DNA of 39,135 bases from positions 1 to 39,135 of the IMG/VR virus record IMGVR_UViG_3300046718_000591, one strand, 5' to 3'. Within the stretch, counting starts at the first letter, position 1. Each line of letters opens with the position of its first letter. Shown here piece by piece: positions 7,580 through 15,034 of this stretch. Origin of the DNA: a virus. The notes under the pieces were generated by a model that worked only from the letters and a program-made list of their open reading frames with translations, ran no database searches and was not told the origin of the DNA. The translations under genes and the position numbers were made by a program.

Positions 7580-8118
7580 GCCCGTTCAAACCGCTCGGCG
7601 ACGAGGCCCGCTGGCGCACCCTCTACGACCTGCTGCGCGCCACGCCCACCGGAACGGTCCTCACCTACCGACAGATGGCCAACGCGCTCGGCCTCGACCC
7701 GGTACGCCACCGCTCGGCGATGGCTAGTGCCATGCGCAAAGCCGCCGAGGAACACGAGGAGCAGGACAAGCGCGCCATTGAAGTCGTCCGCGATGAGGGG
7801 TACAGGGTGGTGGACGTTGACGGCCACCTGCGCCTTGCGCACGTTCACGGGCGTCGGGCCGGGGCGCAGTTGGAGATGGCGTATTCGAAGGTCACCAACG
7901 TGGACTTGTCCGACGTTGATCCGGAGGTCCGCAAGGGCTTCGAGGTGGTTGCGCGCGGATTCCTGGAGCAGATGGAGATCAACCGTCGGCTGTCGGCGAG
8001 GCAGCGGCGGACCGAGCGGGCACTGGATGCAGTGATGCAACGTGGCGAACGCACGGAAGAGGAAATCGCGGAGCTGCATGCACGGCTAGAGGCGCTGGAA
8101 TCACGCGCCAAGCAATAG
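7576..8118 (+). CDS. Winged-helix / coiled-coil partner of RAMP-like protein
   Basis: A 180-aa protein starting at a GTG that overlaps the previous stop (GTGA), so the two are made together. Residues ~10-75 look like a winged helix or MGMT-like DNA-binding unit: PTGTVLTYRQMANALGLDP, a basic recognition stretch RHRSAMASAMRKA, then VVRDEGYRVVDVDGHLRLAH as wing. Residues ~115-178 are a long charged coiled coil (FLEQMEINRRLSARQRRTER ... EIAELHARLEALES). Together this suggests a dimeric or oligomeric nucleic-acid-binding factor. No named family is recognised. A two-gene operon behind an unusual leader suggests a regulator or defence-type pair. Confidence 0.8.
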   Translation: MSPFKPLGDEARWRTLYDLLRATPTGTVLTYRQMANALGLDPVRHRSAMASAMRKAAEEHEEQDKRAIEVVRDEGYRVVDVDGHLRLAHVHGRRAGAQLEMAYSKVTNVDLSDVDPEVRKGFEVVARGFLEQMEINRRLSARQRRTERALDAVMQRGERTEEEIAELHARLEALESRAKQ

Positions 8119-8135
8119 CGGAAATACGCGCAATC

Positions 8136-8165
8136 GACTCCACATAATGCTTGTTATGCGGAGTC
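8136..8165. terminator. Bidirectional terminator-like hairpin between convergent genes
   Basis: GACTCC-A-CATAA (8136-8147) pairs with TTATG-C-GGAGTC (8154-8165), one A-C mismatch, loop TGCTTG. It lies 17 nt after the plus-strand stop at 8118 and 26 nt before the terminase stop on the other strand, an ideal spot for a shared terminator. There is no long T-run, as is common in actinobacteria. Confidence 0.6.
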
Positions 8166-8192
8166 CGGCGCGCCGGGGTGGCGCGCCACCCC
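8165..8192. repeat. Two fused perfect palindromes with GGCGCGCC cores
   Basis: CCGGCGCGCCGG (8165-8176) and GGGGTGGCGCGCCACCCC (8175-8192) are both perfectly self-complementary, overlap by two bases, and have identical 8-bp cores 13 bp apart. The second ends on the first base read by the terminase stop codon (TAG, complement of 8192-8194). They could reinforce termination or bind a dimeric protein. Confidence 0.65.
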
Positions 8193-9622
8193 TACCGGCT
8201 GAACGACCGGTACCGCGGCTGCGGGCCCACGAACAACTGGTGCAGCACCTGCGACATGGTGTCCACACGGTCGTCGTGCGCACCGTTCGGGAACGCCGAC
8301 ATCTCCTCGATGAAGTCCCCGATCCACGGGGCGATCGACGCCGCCGGGATCTCGATGTCGCCGGCCTCGATGAACGGGGTGACCGCGTGCACCCGGGCCT
8401 CCTTGGAGTCCTTCGGGGTGACCGCGGTTATCCCGCCGATCTCTCTGCGCAGCTGGGAGATGACCGCCGGGCCGTTGGCCTTGTCCTCGATGAGCTTGCG
8501 GCTGGCCTGAGGCCACTTGGCCGTGGTCTCACGGATCAGTTGGCAGGTGGCGGGGAAGTCGGCGCGGGCCCGTACCTCGTCCAGTAGCCACGCTTTCGAG
8601 CCGGAACGCGCCCACACCTGACCGACGACGTAGTCGCTGATCTTGGTGTCCTTGAATGCCAAATCCCAGCTCTGCACGACCTCGTCGGCGCCGAGGGCAC
8701 GCCAGGAGCCGTCGTCGTGCCGTACCGCACGGGGGGCGGTGTAGAACACCCACCAGCTCCGCTTGATGATGCCGCCCTCGCCCGGGGACGGCCGGCCCTG
8801 GAAAAGAGCTGCGAAGTCGCGGGCTCCGGCATCCTTCCGCCGCCGCTCCCAGCCGGCCGTGGTGCGTCCGCGCGCGGACACCATCCACTGGCCCGGGTCG
8901 CGGCCGAGCAGATCCGTCTCGCCGAGCTCCGGCTTGTGGTCGGCCTGCGCCGGGATGTTGATATGACGCCAGCCCTCAGGATCCTCAATGAGCTGCCAGC
9001 CGATGAAGTCGTCCTCATGCCAGCGAGTCTGTACGGCTACGCACGGAGCGTTCTCGGCAAGGCGAGGTGCGCCGGTGGATCGCCAGAAGTCCTTGACGGT
9101 CTCGCGTTCGATCTCCGATTCGGCTTCCCGCCGTCCCTTTAGCGGGTCGTCGATGACCATCGCGTCAAGGGGGCGGCCGGTGAGTGAGCCGCGGATACCG
9201 ACGGTGACGACGCCGCCGTCGTGGCCTTCCAGCTGCCATTCGTTCGCGGCTTTGCTGTCGGCGGCGAGGACCAGGCCGAGCTCCGGGTTGCCGATGATGT
9301 CGTTGCGGACGGTGCGGCCCCAGCGGCGGGCGAGCGCGTCGGAGTAGGACACGACGCCGATGCGCATGTCAGGGTTGCGTAGCAGCAGCCACAGGACAAA
9401 CCAGCGGGAGACGCGCAGCGACTTACCCTCCTGCGGCGCCATCGACAGCAACAGCCGCGGCCGGGTGCCGTCGGCGGCGTCGACGAGCGCGCCGTCGATG
9501 ATGTCAAGGGCCGGCGTCTGGACAGTGCGGGGTTCCAGAGCGCGGGCCAGGTCGCCAGGGGTCGAGTAGTTCGCGGCACCGCCGGACAGTCGTTGCTCCA
9601 GGAAGTCGAGCTCGTCGAGCAT
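8192..9622 (-). CDS. terL: Terminase large subunit
   Basis: A 476-aa packaging motor and nuclease. ATPase part: Walker A APQEGKS (62-68), Walker B AMVIDDP (154-160), coupling motif QTRWHEDD (198-205). RNase H-like nuclease part: SWDLAFKD (318-325) with the first metal-binding Asp, IEDKANG (378-384), and HDDRVD (449-454) with the last acidic pair. The length is ordinary for the family. It follows terminase small subunit with an 8-nt gap on the same strand. It would cut concatemers and drive DNA through the portal. Unusually, a plus-strand two-gene insert separates it from portal, so head genes probably need their own promoter or read through from here. Confidence 0.96.
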   Translation of the reverse strand: MLDELDFLEQRLSGGAANYSTPGDLARALEPRTVQTPALDIIDGALVDAADGTRPRLLLSMAPQEGKSLRVSRWFVLWLLLRNPDMRIGVVSYSDALARRWGRTVRNDIIGNPELGLVLAADSKAANEWQLEGHDGGVVTVGIRGSLTGRPLDAMVIDDPLKGRREAESEIERETVKDFWRSTGAPRLAENAPCVAVQTRWHEDDFIGWQLIEDPEGWRHINIPAQADHKPELGETDLLGRDPGQWMVSARGRTTAGWERRRKDAGARDFAALFQGRPSPGEGGIIKRSWWVFYTAPRAVRHDDGSWRALGADEVVQSWDLAFKDTKISDYVVGQVWARSGSKAWLLDEVRARADFPATCQLIRETTAKWPQASRKLIEDKANGPAVISQLRREIGGITAVTPKDSKEARVHAVTPFIEAGDIEIPAASIAPWIGDFIEEMSAFPNGAHDDRVDTMSQVLHQLFVGPQPRYRSFSR

Positions 9623-9630
9623 GGCTCACC

Positions 9631-10194
9631 TCACGCGGCTCGTACGACCTTGAGGTGTCGTCCGGTGGCCAGTTTCACGGCGGAGGCCTGCGGGCCGACG
9701 ATGCCGTTCTCGGCGAGGCCGGCTTCCAGTGCGCGCAACAGCATCTGGGCTTTCGCTTCAGACACGGCGACTTCGCGTTCGTCGAGACCGAGTTTGGCAA
9801 GGGTGGCCAGGAGGAGTGTCGCCCGGTCCATGGCGCGTTCGAACACGGGGACTTCGGAACGCAGCTGCTCGACGCCGGTGGCACCCTCGTAACGGAACGC
9901 CTTCAGGTGCTCGATGGTGTCCTGGCAGGCTTCCAGCCACGACAGAACGATGGCTCCGACACGGCGGAGCTCGGCGGTGGGGTCCTCGACCGGCGGCCGG
10001 TCGGGGACCAAAACGCCGAGAAGGTACCGGCCCTCGGCTGCTGCCGCCGCCTTGACGCCGTTGGGTGAGCTTCCCCCGTGCAGTTTGCACCGTCCGAAGC
10101 CGGGGTGCTCGGTGCCCCATCCTGCGGCTTGTGCGCAGGTGCCGGTGCCTTGCCGCTTGGCTGCTCCGCACCGCCCGCCCGTCGGGACCGTCAT
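9631..10194 (-). CDS. terS: Terminase small subunit (putative)
   Basis: 187 aa from the ATG at 10194, chosen because GGTGGA lies about 7 nt upstream; in-frame starts up to 10212 are possible. The N-terminus has GGRCGAAKRQGTGTCAQAAG followed by WGTEHPGFGRCKLHGGSSPN, a Cys/His knuckle typical of small terminase-like proteins in actinophages. The rest is helical with a mid-protein segment DTIEHLKAFRYEGATGVEQL and a C-terminal amphipathic region. It lies directly upstream of terL. It would recognise the packaging site and recruit TerL. The assignment rests on position and the N-terminal motif. Confidence 0.8.
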   Translation of the reverse strand: MTVPTGGRCGAAKRQGTGTCAQAAGWGTEHPGFGRCKLHGGSSPNGVKAAAAAEGRYLLGVLVPDRPPVEDPTAELRRVGAIVLSWLEACQDTIEHLKAFRYEGATGVEQLRSEVPVFERAMDRATLLLATLAKLGLDEREVAVSEAKAQMLLRALEAGLAENGIVGPQASAVKLATGRHLKVVRAA

Positions 10195-10234
10195 GGAGTG
10201 TTCCACCATCACGGCCTGTTGATGGGCCGGGCGT

Positions 10235-10498
10235 TCATGTCCAGATCCGGAAGCCGAAGTGGCCGATCAGCCACACGTCCAGGACGAGCAGGAAGCTGAT
10301 GAACAGGAAGTGGAAGGCGTTCCATGCGGTGATGCCCTGGCCGGGGGTGAACTGTTCGAGCCGCCAGATCTGCGCGGATAGCGTGTCCTGCGGCCGTCCG
10401 GCTATGAGCATCCAGATTTCGGGGATGAGGAAGCCGGTGGTGAGGGTGGCGGCGAACAGGGTCCAGTAGTGGGCCATGAAGCGGCTGTAGTCGCCCAC
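10235..10498 (-). CDS. Small two-segment membrane protein
   Basis: An 87-aa protein with two clear membrane spans, TLFAATLTTGFLIPEIWMLI (~13-32) and AFHFLFISFLLVLDVWLIGH (~61-80), joined by a polar loop (AGRPQDTLSAQIWRLEQFTP). It sits just upstream of the terminase genes on the same strand. A similar layout of small membrane proteins is common in actinophages. The function is unknown. Two spans and small size are holin-like, but it is far from the endolysin and I would not call it one. Confidence 0.7.
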   Translation of the reverse strand: MGDYSRFMAHYWTLFAATLTTGFLIPEIWMLIAGRPQDTLSAQIWRLEQFTPGQGITAWNAFHFLFISFLLVLDVWLIGHFGFRIWT

Positions 10499-10572
10499 TG
10501 TGTGCTCCTGTGGTGTGTGGGTGCGGCCGGCGCACAGGGGTACGTCGGCCGCAGCGGTATCAGGGTAGCGCG

Positions 10573-10869
10573 CTACGCGGTTCCGTCGTAGAACCCGTCG
10601 AGTCGTGCGTTCAGCTCGGCCAGGTCGGGGTGCGACTGAACCTCGATGCGGTCCGCCTCGGCGGGCATTCCGATGGCCCTGAAGATTCTTGCGGCGGTCT
10701 CGGGTGGGAGCGGGATCGTGGCCGTGAAGTCCTGGAGCAGCTCAAGTCGCGCGCCTTCCGGGAGGGTGCGTGGTTTGGGTGTCGTCCAAGTGCAGCTGGT
10801 GATGGGGACTTGGGGTCCGTTGCCGAACTGGATGAATCCGCCGGTCGCGGGCGGTCGCCCGTCAGTCAT
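10573..10869 (-). CDS. Hypothetical phage protein, 98 aa
   Basis: MTDGRPPATGGFIQFGNGPQ starts the protein. A Pro/Thr-rich first half with SCTWTTPKPRTLPEGARLEL leads to a helical acidic second half (PPETAARIFRAIGMPAEADR, PDLAELNARL). It overlaps the upstream 111-aa gene by 8 nt, so it belongs to the small-gene chain before the terminases. No family is recognised. Confidence 0.6.
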   Translation of the reverse strand: MTDGRPPATGGFIQFGNGPQVPITSCTWTTPKPRTLPEGARLELLQDFTATIPLPPETAARIFRAIGMPAEADRIEVQSHPDLAELNARLDGFYDGTA

Positions 10870-11197
10870 CGTCGCGCCATAGGTCGCTCACCCACGTGGG
10901 GATCCCGTCGGTGTGCTGTTGGCCGTCTTCGAACGGGTCGCGTCCTGAGGTGATGTAGTCCTGCGTGGCTGTGCCGTGCCAGGCGAAGCCGCCGCCGTAG
11001 ACGGTTGCCACGTCGACCGGGACGCCGGGGTCTTCGGGGGTGTAGTCCCAGCGGTGCCGGTTGGCGTAGTACTCGGGTTGCTGGGTGGCTTCGAAGGTGT
11101 CGACGAGGTCGGCGAACGCCATGTCGGCGGTGGATTGGTAGAGGCCGTGGCGGATGGTTCCGTCGGGGAAGCGGACGTACAGCGGGTGATCGCCCAT
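10862..11197 (-). CDS. Hypothetical protein, 111 aa
   Basis: The start is the ATG at 11197, sharing bases with the stop of the upstream gene (TAATG) and served by a strong AAGGAGG about 7 nt upstream; the longer open frame is a shadow. The protein is acidic and aromatic (MGDHPLYVRFPDGTIRHGLY, YYANRHRWDYTPEDPG, ITSGRDPFEDGQQH, SDLWRDDD). It is probably a soluble globular protein. Function unknown. Confidence 0.65.
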   Translation of the reverse strand: MGDHPLYVRFPDGTIRHGLYQSTADMAFADLVDTFEATQQPEYYANRHRWDYTPEDPGVPVDVATVYGGGFAWHGTATQDYITSGRDPFEDGQQHTDGIPTWVSDLWRDDD

Positions 11198-11466
11198 TAC
11201 CTGCCTCCTTCGCGTCGCATCAGTGTGATCGGGCCGTCGAGGACGGGCGCGACGACGTAGTCGGGCTGGAGGAAGGGTTCTGGGTCCTGCATCGTGAGTA
11301 GTGCTTTGGCGATCTGCGCGCGTGTCTCGGCGTCCATGGTGGGGTCCATCGTGGTGAGGTCGTGCATGGCGCGTTGGAAGCGTTGGGCGGCTTCCTCGCA
11401 GGCCATTGCGACACGCCATGCGGCAGGGGTTTGCGGCCAGCCGGGATTGTTCGTGGGCTCGGTCAT
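11197..11466 (-). CDS. Hypothetical helical protein, 89 aa
   Basis: MTEPTNNPGWPQTPAAWRVA begins a mostly helical protein (MACEEAAQRFQRAMHDLTTM, AETRAQIAKALLTM) ending in LDGPITLMRREGGR. It overlaps the gene before it (ATGA at 11463) and the one after it (TAATG), showing translational coupling in a run of small genes. No homologous family is recognised. Confidence 0.6.
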   Translation of the reverse strand: MTEPTNNPGWPQTPAAWRVAMACEEAAQRFQRAMHDLTTMDPTMDAETRAQIAKALLTMQDPEPFLQPDYVVAPVLDGPITLMRREGGR

Positions 11467-11714
11467 GGTGTGGGGTCCTGTTCGGATGCGGCCTTGATGA
11501 TGATCTGGCGGATGTGCTCGGTGGAGTAGCCGGTCAGTTTCGCCAGGTCAACGGGCCTGACTCCGGCCTTTCTGGCTGCGGCGATCTCGGTGAATAGCTT
11601 GGCGCGTGCGGTGTCGGTCTTGGTTTCGGCCGCCTGGAGGGCGTGGACGGCTTTGGCGACGCTTTCGGCGTGCCGGTGGGCGGCGAGTAGGGTTGCGCTC
11701 TGTTCGGATGTCAC
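11463..11714 (-). CDS. Small helix-turn-helix protein
   Basis: 83 aa from a GTG at 11714 (VTSEQSATLLAAHRHAESVA); an ATG at 11732 gives 89 aa. Neither has a Shine-Dalgarno site. A TTGCTT-N16-CACAAT promoter-like pair ends 6 nt before the GTG, so a leaderless start there is plausible. The C-terminal part has a helix-turn-helix, KAGVRPVDLAKLTGYSTEHIRQIIIKA (about 52-78, shown for its pattern: alpha-turn-STEHIRQII recognition helix). The first 45 residues form an Ala/Glu-rich helix, possibly for dimerisation. It is divergent from the 199-aa gene and may control that promoter region. Confidence 0.6.
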   Translation of the reverse strand: MTSEQSATLLAAHRHAESVAKAVHALQAAETKTDTARAKLFTEIAAARKAGVRPVDLAKLTGYSTEHIRQIIIKAASEQDPTP

Positions 11715-11754
11715 TTGGCCATTGTGCCACATTCAGATTGCCAAGCAAGGTTGT

Positions 11755-11782
11755 TTGTACTAGCAACTCGACTTGGTATATG
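11755..11782 (+). promoter_or_regulatory. Promoter for a probably leaderless plus-strand gene
   Basis: TTGTAC (11755-11760) and TATATG (11777-11782) are separated by 16 nt. The ATG at 11791 begins 8 nt after the -10 box, which would make the transcript nearly leaderless. The region is AT-richer than its surroundings and divergent. CTTGGC (11714-11719) / GCCAAG (11740-11745) is a nearby inverted pair. Confidence 0.5.
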
Positions 11783-11790
11783 ATGGAGCT

Positions 11791-12390
11791 ATGACGGAGA
11801 CCACAGACACCGCGACCGACGTCCGCCAGGCCCTCGCCGACATGCGCGCCGCACTGGAAGCGGCGCGCGCCACCAGCCGGCAGCTGCGGGACACTCTGGC
11901 CGAGCTGGACCGGATCGACGCCGCCTTCGCCATCCAGGCCGACTGCGAGCCGCCCGTGGCCGCCCGGCACCCGGCCGACCGTCCCCGCAAGGGCGAGAAC
12001 GCCCGCGTCCTGACCGGCCGCGCCGGACGCCGCCAGACCGCCCGGGCCGAGGCCCGCGCGGCCGCCCGCGAGCTGCGCACCCGCGAGGACAAGCCCAAGC
12101 CGCACGCCCGCGTCATCGGCCACGTGCAGCGCGCCCTGTGCACGGCGTCGTGGGGCCTCACGGCCCGTGAATACCTGATCGGCCTCGGCTTCGAGGAGTG
12201 GGAGCGGTACGAGTCGGCGTTCGGCCGCCAGGTCGCCAAGACGTACCGGCTCAACCACGGCTGCGAACCGGACCGCGGTGCGCGGGTCGTGCTGCGCGGC
12301 CGGGTGTGGCGGGCGATGCGGTACGCGAACGCGGCGGACCTGAAAGCGGGCGCGGCAGCGTACAAGCGGACCGCGCACCTGGTCGGGTAG
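11791..12390 (+). CDS. Lone plus-strand protein, coiled coil, 199 aa
   Basis: MTETTDTATDVRQALADMRA starts an Ala/Arg-rich helical region (~5-50, coiled-coil-like). A very basic middle follows (RKGENARVLTGRAGRRQTAR, ~70-105), then a globular end with GLTAREYLIGLGFEEWERYE, SAFGRQVAKTYRLNHGCEPD and RGRVWRAMRYANAADLKAGA. It is the only plus-strand gene between 8118 and 22320 and faces the FtsK gene. A basic, probably DNA-binding protein with its own promoter fits a regulator or a replication/transfer accessory factor, but I do not recognise a family. Confidence 0.7.
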   Translation: MTETTDTATDVRQALADMRAALEAARATSRQLRDTLAELDRIDAAFAIQADCEPPVAARHPADRPRKGENARVLTGRAGRRQTARAEARAAARELRTREDKPKPHARVIGHVQRALCTASWGLTAREYLIGLGFEEWERYESAFGRQVAKTYRLNHGCEPDRGARVVLRGRVWRAMRYANAADLKAGAAAYKRTAHLVG

Positions 12391-12431
12391 CCGGGGCGCA
12401 GCGGGGCATCCGACGACCTTTCCGCGACCTG

Positions 12432-12538
12432 CTCCCTGCCCTCCCTGTAAGGGTCACGACGGATACGCTGCTGACCAGCGCAAGGGAGAGGTTCAGGGAG
12501 CCGGTCAGGGAAACTCCCTATCCCCTCGCCGTCTCCCT
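12432..12538. repeat. Cluster of CTCCCT/AGGGAG hexamers between convergent genes
   Basis: CTCCCT occurs on the plus strand at 12432, 12441, 12514 and 12533. Its complement AGGGAG occurs at 12483 and 12495, with a related CAGGGA at 12506. AGGGA-AAC-TCCCT at 12507-12519 is a small hairpin. It lies between the 199-aa gene and the FtsK gene, which converge. It may be a terminator zone or a protein-binding cluster; DNA translocases of the FtsK/TraB type recognise short repeated motifs. Confidence 0.45.
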
Positions 12539-14861
12539 ACGGTTCGGGAGTCTCGCCGGCCACCGATTCGCGGGCATCCAGAGCCGCCCGAACCTCGGCA
12601 TGGTCGACGTGCATCGTGCCGTCCTTCGTCTTGTACGGCACGACCGCATGCGGCGCGAGCTCCGTCCCGAGCTTGTTCACGGTCCAGCCCGCGTAGGCAT
12701 CCGGGTCGGTCGCGGCCAGGCGCCGGACGACCTCCGAGGACTTCACCAACGTCTCGTCCGGGCCGAGGACGCCGGCGACGTCGCCCAGGACGTCGCGGTC
12801 CTCGACGTCGACCGCCGGGTCCCTGGTCGCCACCGGCCTGCGCATCGCCTTGGCGCGGTCGGCGATGACGATCGCCGCCTTGCCGTCGACGAAGTGCGTC
12901 CGGATCGTCAGCGAGGCCTGTCCGGGCGGAAGCTCCACCCCATCGCCCGCGACGACGAGCGTGCCCTTGTCGAGGCCCTGGCGGAGCTTGTGCGGCGCCG
13001 CCCCGCCGTCGATCGCCTTGTCTCCGAGCGCCATCCGGGCCTGCGCCTCGGTACCGACGACCAGCGAGGCGCGGATGTGCGCGCCCTCGCGGACCAGCTT
13101 GGGCAAGTTCTGGTCGGTCGGGTCCTGCGTGCCCTGCCACAGCAGGACGTTGACCGCGCGGCCCTGGTTGTGGATCTTCCGCGCGGCCATGAAGTAGCGG
13201 CTCGTGGCCTTGGTGCCGCCGTAGGGCCGGCGATCGGGGCCGATCGCCGGGCACATGAACGCCTGCTGCGCCTCGTCGACGACCAGGATCAGCGGGTGGA
13301 ACCCGGATCCGGCCTTGCGCGCCATGTCGCGGGTCACGCCGTCGGTGGCGCCGGACTTCTCCAGCGCCACCGTGCGGCGCTCCATCTCGGTGACGCCGTC
13401 TTCGAGCATCTCCGTCGCGGCGATGCAGTGCTCGTCGGTCGGGCCCTGGATGAGCACCGTGGCCAGGCCGTTCAGCATCCGCCAGTCCCCGACGCCCTTC
13501 AAGTCGGCAAGGCGGACCTCGACGAACCGGTCGAGCAGGGCCCACAGGACCAGCGCCCTCAAGGCCGCGGTCTTGCCCTGGTTACTCAGGCCCGTGATGA
13601 GCAGGTGACGCTGAAGCAGGCTGATCAGCGCCGCGCCGCCGCGCAGGTCCTGACCCCACGGCGCGCGGCCGGCGTACAGGTCGGCGACGAGGTCGGGTTC
13701 GATGACCAGCGGAGACGGGCCGATCGGCTCGTCAAGGGCGCCGCTGTCGGCGATCCACAGCCGGACGGTGCGAGGGGCCGGCGGAATCGTGATGAACACC
13801 TCGTGCTCGTGGCGGTGCAGGTTCTCCGCGAGCTTGCGGCGGCTGTTCTGGATCTCCAGCGTTGACGTGCCTTCCGGGAGTGTGACGTCGACCTCGACGC
13901 CGCACCCGGCGATCCTGATGAGGCTGAGCATGGTGGCGCCGTTGTCGCCCATGGCCTTGATCTTCGTCCGCAGGTTGGCGATGCCGAGCTCGCGCAGGGC
14001 GACGACGACGAGCGACGGGGTGATCGGGGCACTGTCGGTGTCCGTCTGGCCTTCCGGTGCGAGCCAGGCGGGCATCTCGGCGCGCTTGCGGCCGACCGAC
14101 CACAGCGTCATCAGGCCCGCGAACACGGCCGTGAGCACCGCGGGCGCCCACAGGATGGACGCGAGGGTGATGGTGAAGCGGACGACGTCCACGGCCGTCA
14201 GCAGCGGTACCGCGGCCTCGTGGGGGTCCCTGTTCGCCGCGGCCAGGCACACCCCGATCAGCAGCAGCACGCCCACCGCCGTGGCGGTGCCGTAGGTGAC
14301 GGCCTTAGCGGCGTGGACGGGGGCGTGGAGCAGCTGCATGCGGCGGGCGTGGCGGGCGGCACGGTGCTGAGATGCCCGCTCCTCCCAGATCAAGGCGACC
14401 TGGTGGTCGCCCTTCGCCTCGGCCGCCCTCATGAATCGGTGGTGCCTGGCGGTCGTGCGCTCGTCGCGCAGGTGCCGGCGGGTCAGGACGGCGCCCGCAC
14501 CGACGAAGACGACCTGGCGGGCGGCGGCGCGGGTGACGCGGTGCTCGGCGACGACCCTGACCTTGTGGAACGGCCGTCGCGGCTCGTCGGCGGCATCCTC
14601 CTCGACCTCGACCGAGGCGGCGGCGCTGGCTTGGTCGACCACCGGAGCGGCGTCGGCCACGGGCGCGTCCTGCTGCTCGGTGCTGTTCTCCTGCGCCTCC
14701 AGGTGCTCGGCGAGGTCGGTGTACCCGGGGCCTGCCTGGCGCCCGTCGTCGCGCAGGAACTCCGGGACGTCGAGGTCTTCGGCGTCGGCGGGCCCGCGGT
14801 TGACGTCGTCGGCCTGCGCCGGGACCAGCCGCTGGTAGCCGTTGAGCTGCTGCTCGGTCAT
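12537..14861 (-). CDS. FtsK/SpoIIIE-type DNA translocase
   Basis: 774 aa from the ATG at 14861, overlapping the previous stop (ATGA). An acidic N-terminus (~1-100) and a basic helical region (~140-185) precede two membrane spans (~190-209 and ~227-254). A linker domain and the motor follow: Walker A GLSNQGKT (424-431), LADLKGVGDW, Walker B LILVVDEAQ (524-532), and the VLLWQGTQDP sensor region. The C-terminus (~690-770) resembles a small winged-helix unit. The sequence type matches FtsK-like proteins of Streptomyces integrative and conjugative elements, which pump double-stranded DNA between hyphae. In a phage it could aid DNA transfer or segregation. Its upstream partner is the DUF2637 protein. 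Confidence 0.9.
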   Translation of the reverse strand: MTEQQLNGYQRLVPAQADDVNRGPADAEDLDVPEFLRDDGRQAGPGYTDLAEHLEAQENSTEQQDAPVADAAPVVDQASAAASVEVEEDAADEPRRPFHKVRVVAEHRVTRAAARQVVFVGAGAVLTRRHLRDERTTARHHRFMRAAEAKGDHQVALIWEERASQHRAARHARRMQLLHAPVHAAKAVTYGTATAVGVLLLIGVCLAAANRDPHEAAVPLLTAVDVVRFTITLASILWAPAVLTAVFAGLMTLWSVGRKRAEMPAWLAPEGQTDTDSAPITPSLVVVALRELGIANLRTKIKAMGDNGATMLSLIRIAGCGVEVDVTLPEGTSTLEIQNSRRKLAENLHRHEHEVFITIPPAPRTVRLWIADSGALDEPIGPSPLVIEPDLVADLYAGRAPWGQDLRGGAALISLLQRHLLITGLSNQGKTAALRALVLWALLDRFVEVRLADLKGVGDWRMLNGLATVLIQGPTDEHCIAATEMLEDGVTEMERRTVALEKSGATDGVTRDMARKAGSGFHPLILVVDEAQQAFMCPAIGPDRRPYGGTKATSRYFMAARKIHNQGRAVNVLLWQGTQDPTDQNLPKLVREGAHIRASLVVGTEAQARMALGDKAIDGGAAPHKLRQGLDKGTLVVAGDGVELPPGQASLTIRTHFVDGKAAIVIADRAKAMRRPVATRDPAVDVEDRDVLGDVAGVLGPDETLVKSSEVVRRLAATDPDAYAGWTVNKLGTELAPHAVVPYKTKDGTMHVDHAEVRAALDARESVAGETPEP

Positions 14862-15034
14862 CGCTGCCACCACCGGAGGTTCGCCTCGGCGCGGATGACG
14901 GCGATGTTCGCGTCAAGCCAGGCGTCCGTCTCCTCGTAGATGCCTGCCTTGCACATCTCGCGGTAGACGCGATCGAGTTCGGCGCGCGCGGCCTTGTGCG
15001 TGGCGCGTGCCGACTTGCGGACAGAGGAGGTCAT
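14858..15034 (-). CDS. Small basic helical protein, 58 aa
   Basis: MTSSVRKSARATHKAARAEL starts a helical protein continuing DRVYREMCKAGIYEETDAWL and ending NLRWWQR. ATGA overlaps join it to the genes on both sides, so it is made with FtsK. The basic N-terminus and hydrophobic C-terminal helix suggest a small partner of the translocase. No family recognised. Confidence 0.6.
   Translation of the reverse strand: MTSSVRKSARATHKAARAELDRVYREMCKAGIYEETDAWLDANIAVIRAEANLRWWQR

Noticed and set aside
10235-10498. Holin
   Set aside because: It has two spans and the right size but is about 24 kb from the endolysin, next to the terminases. The lysis cassette has its own small membrane proteins.
12198-13865. 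555-codon plus-strand frame opposite FtsK
   Set aside because: No recognisable domain, Arg/Val/Leu-rich, and it overlaps both the 199-aa gene and the well-supported FtsK gene.
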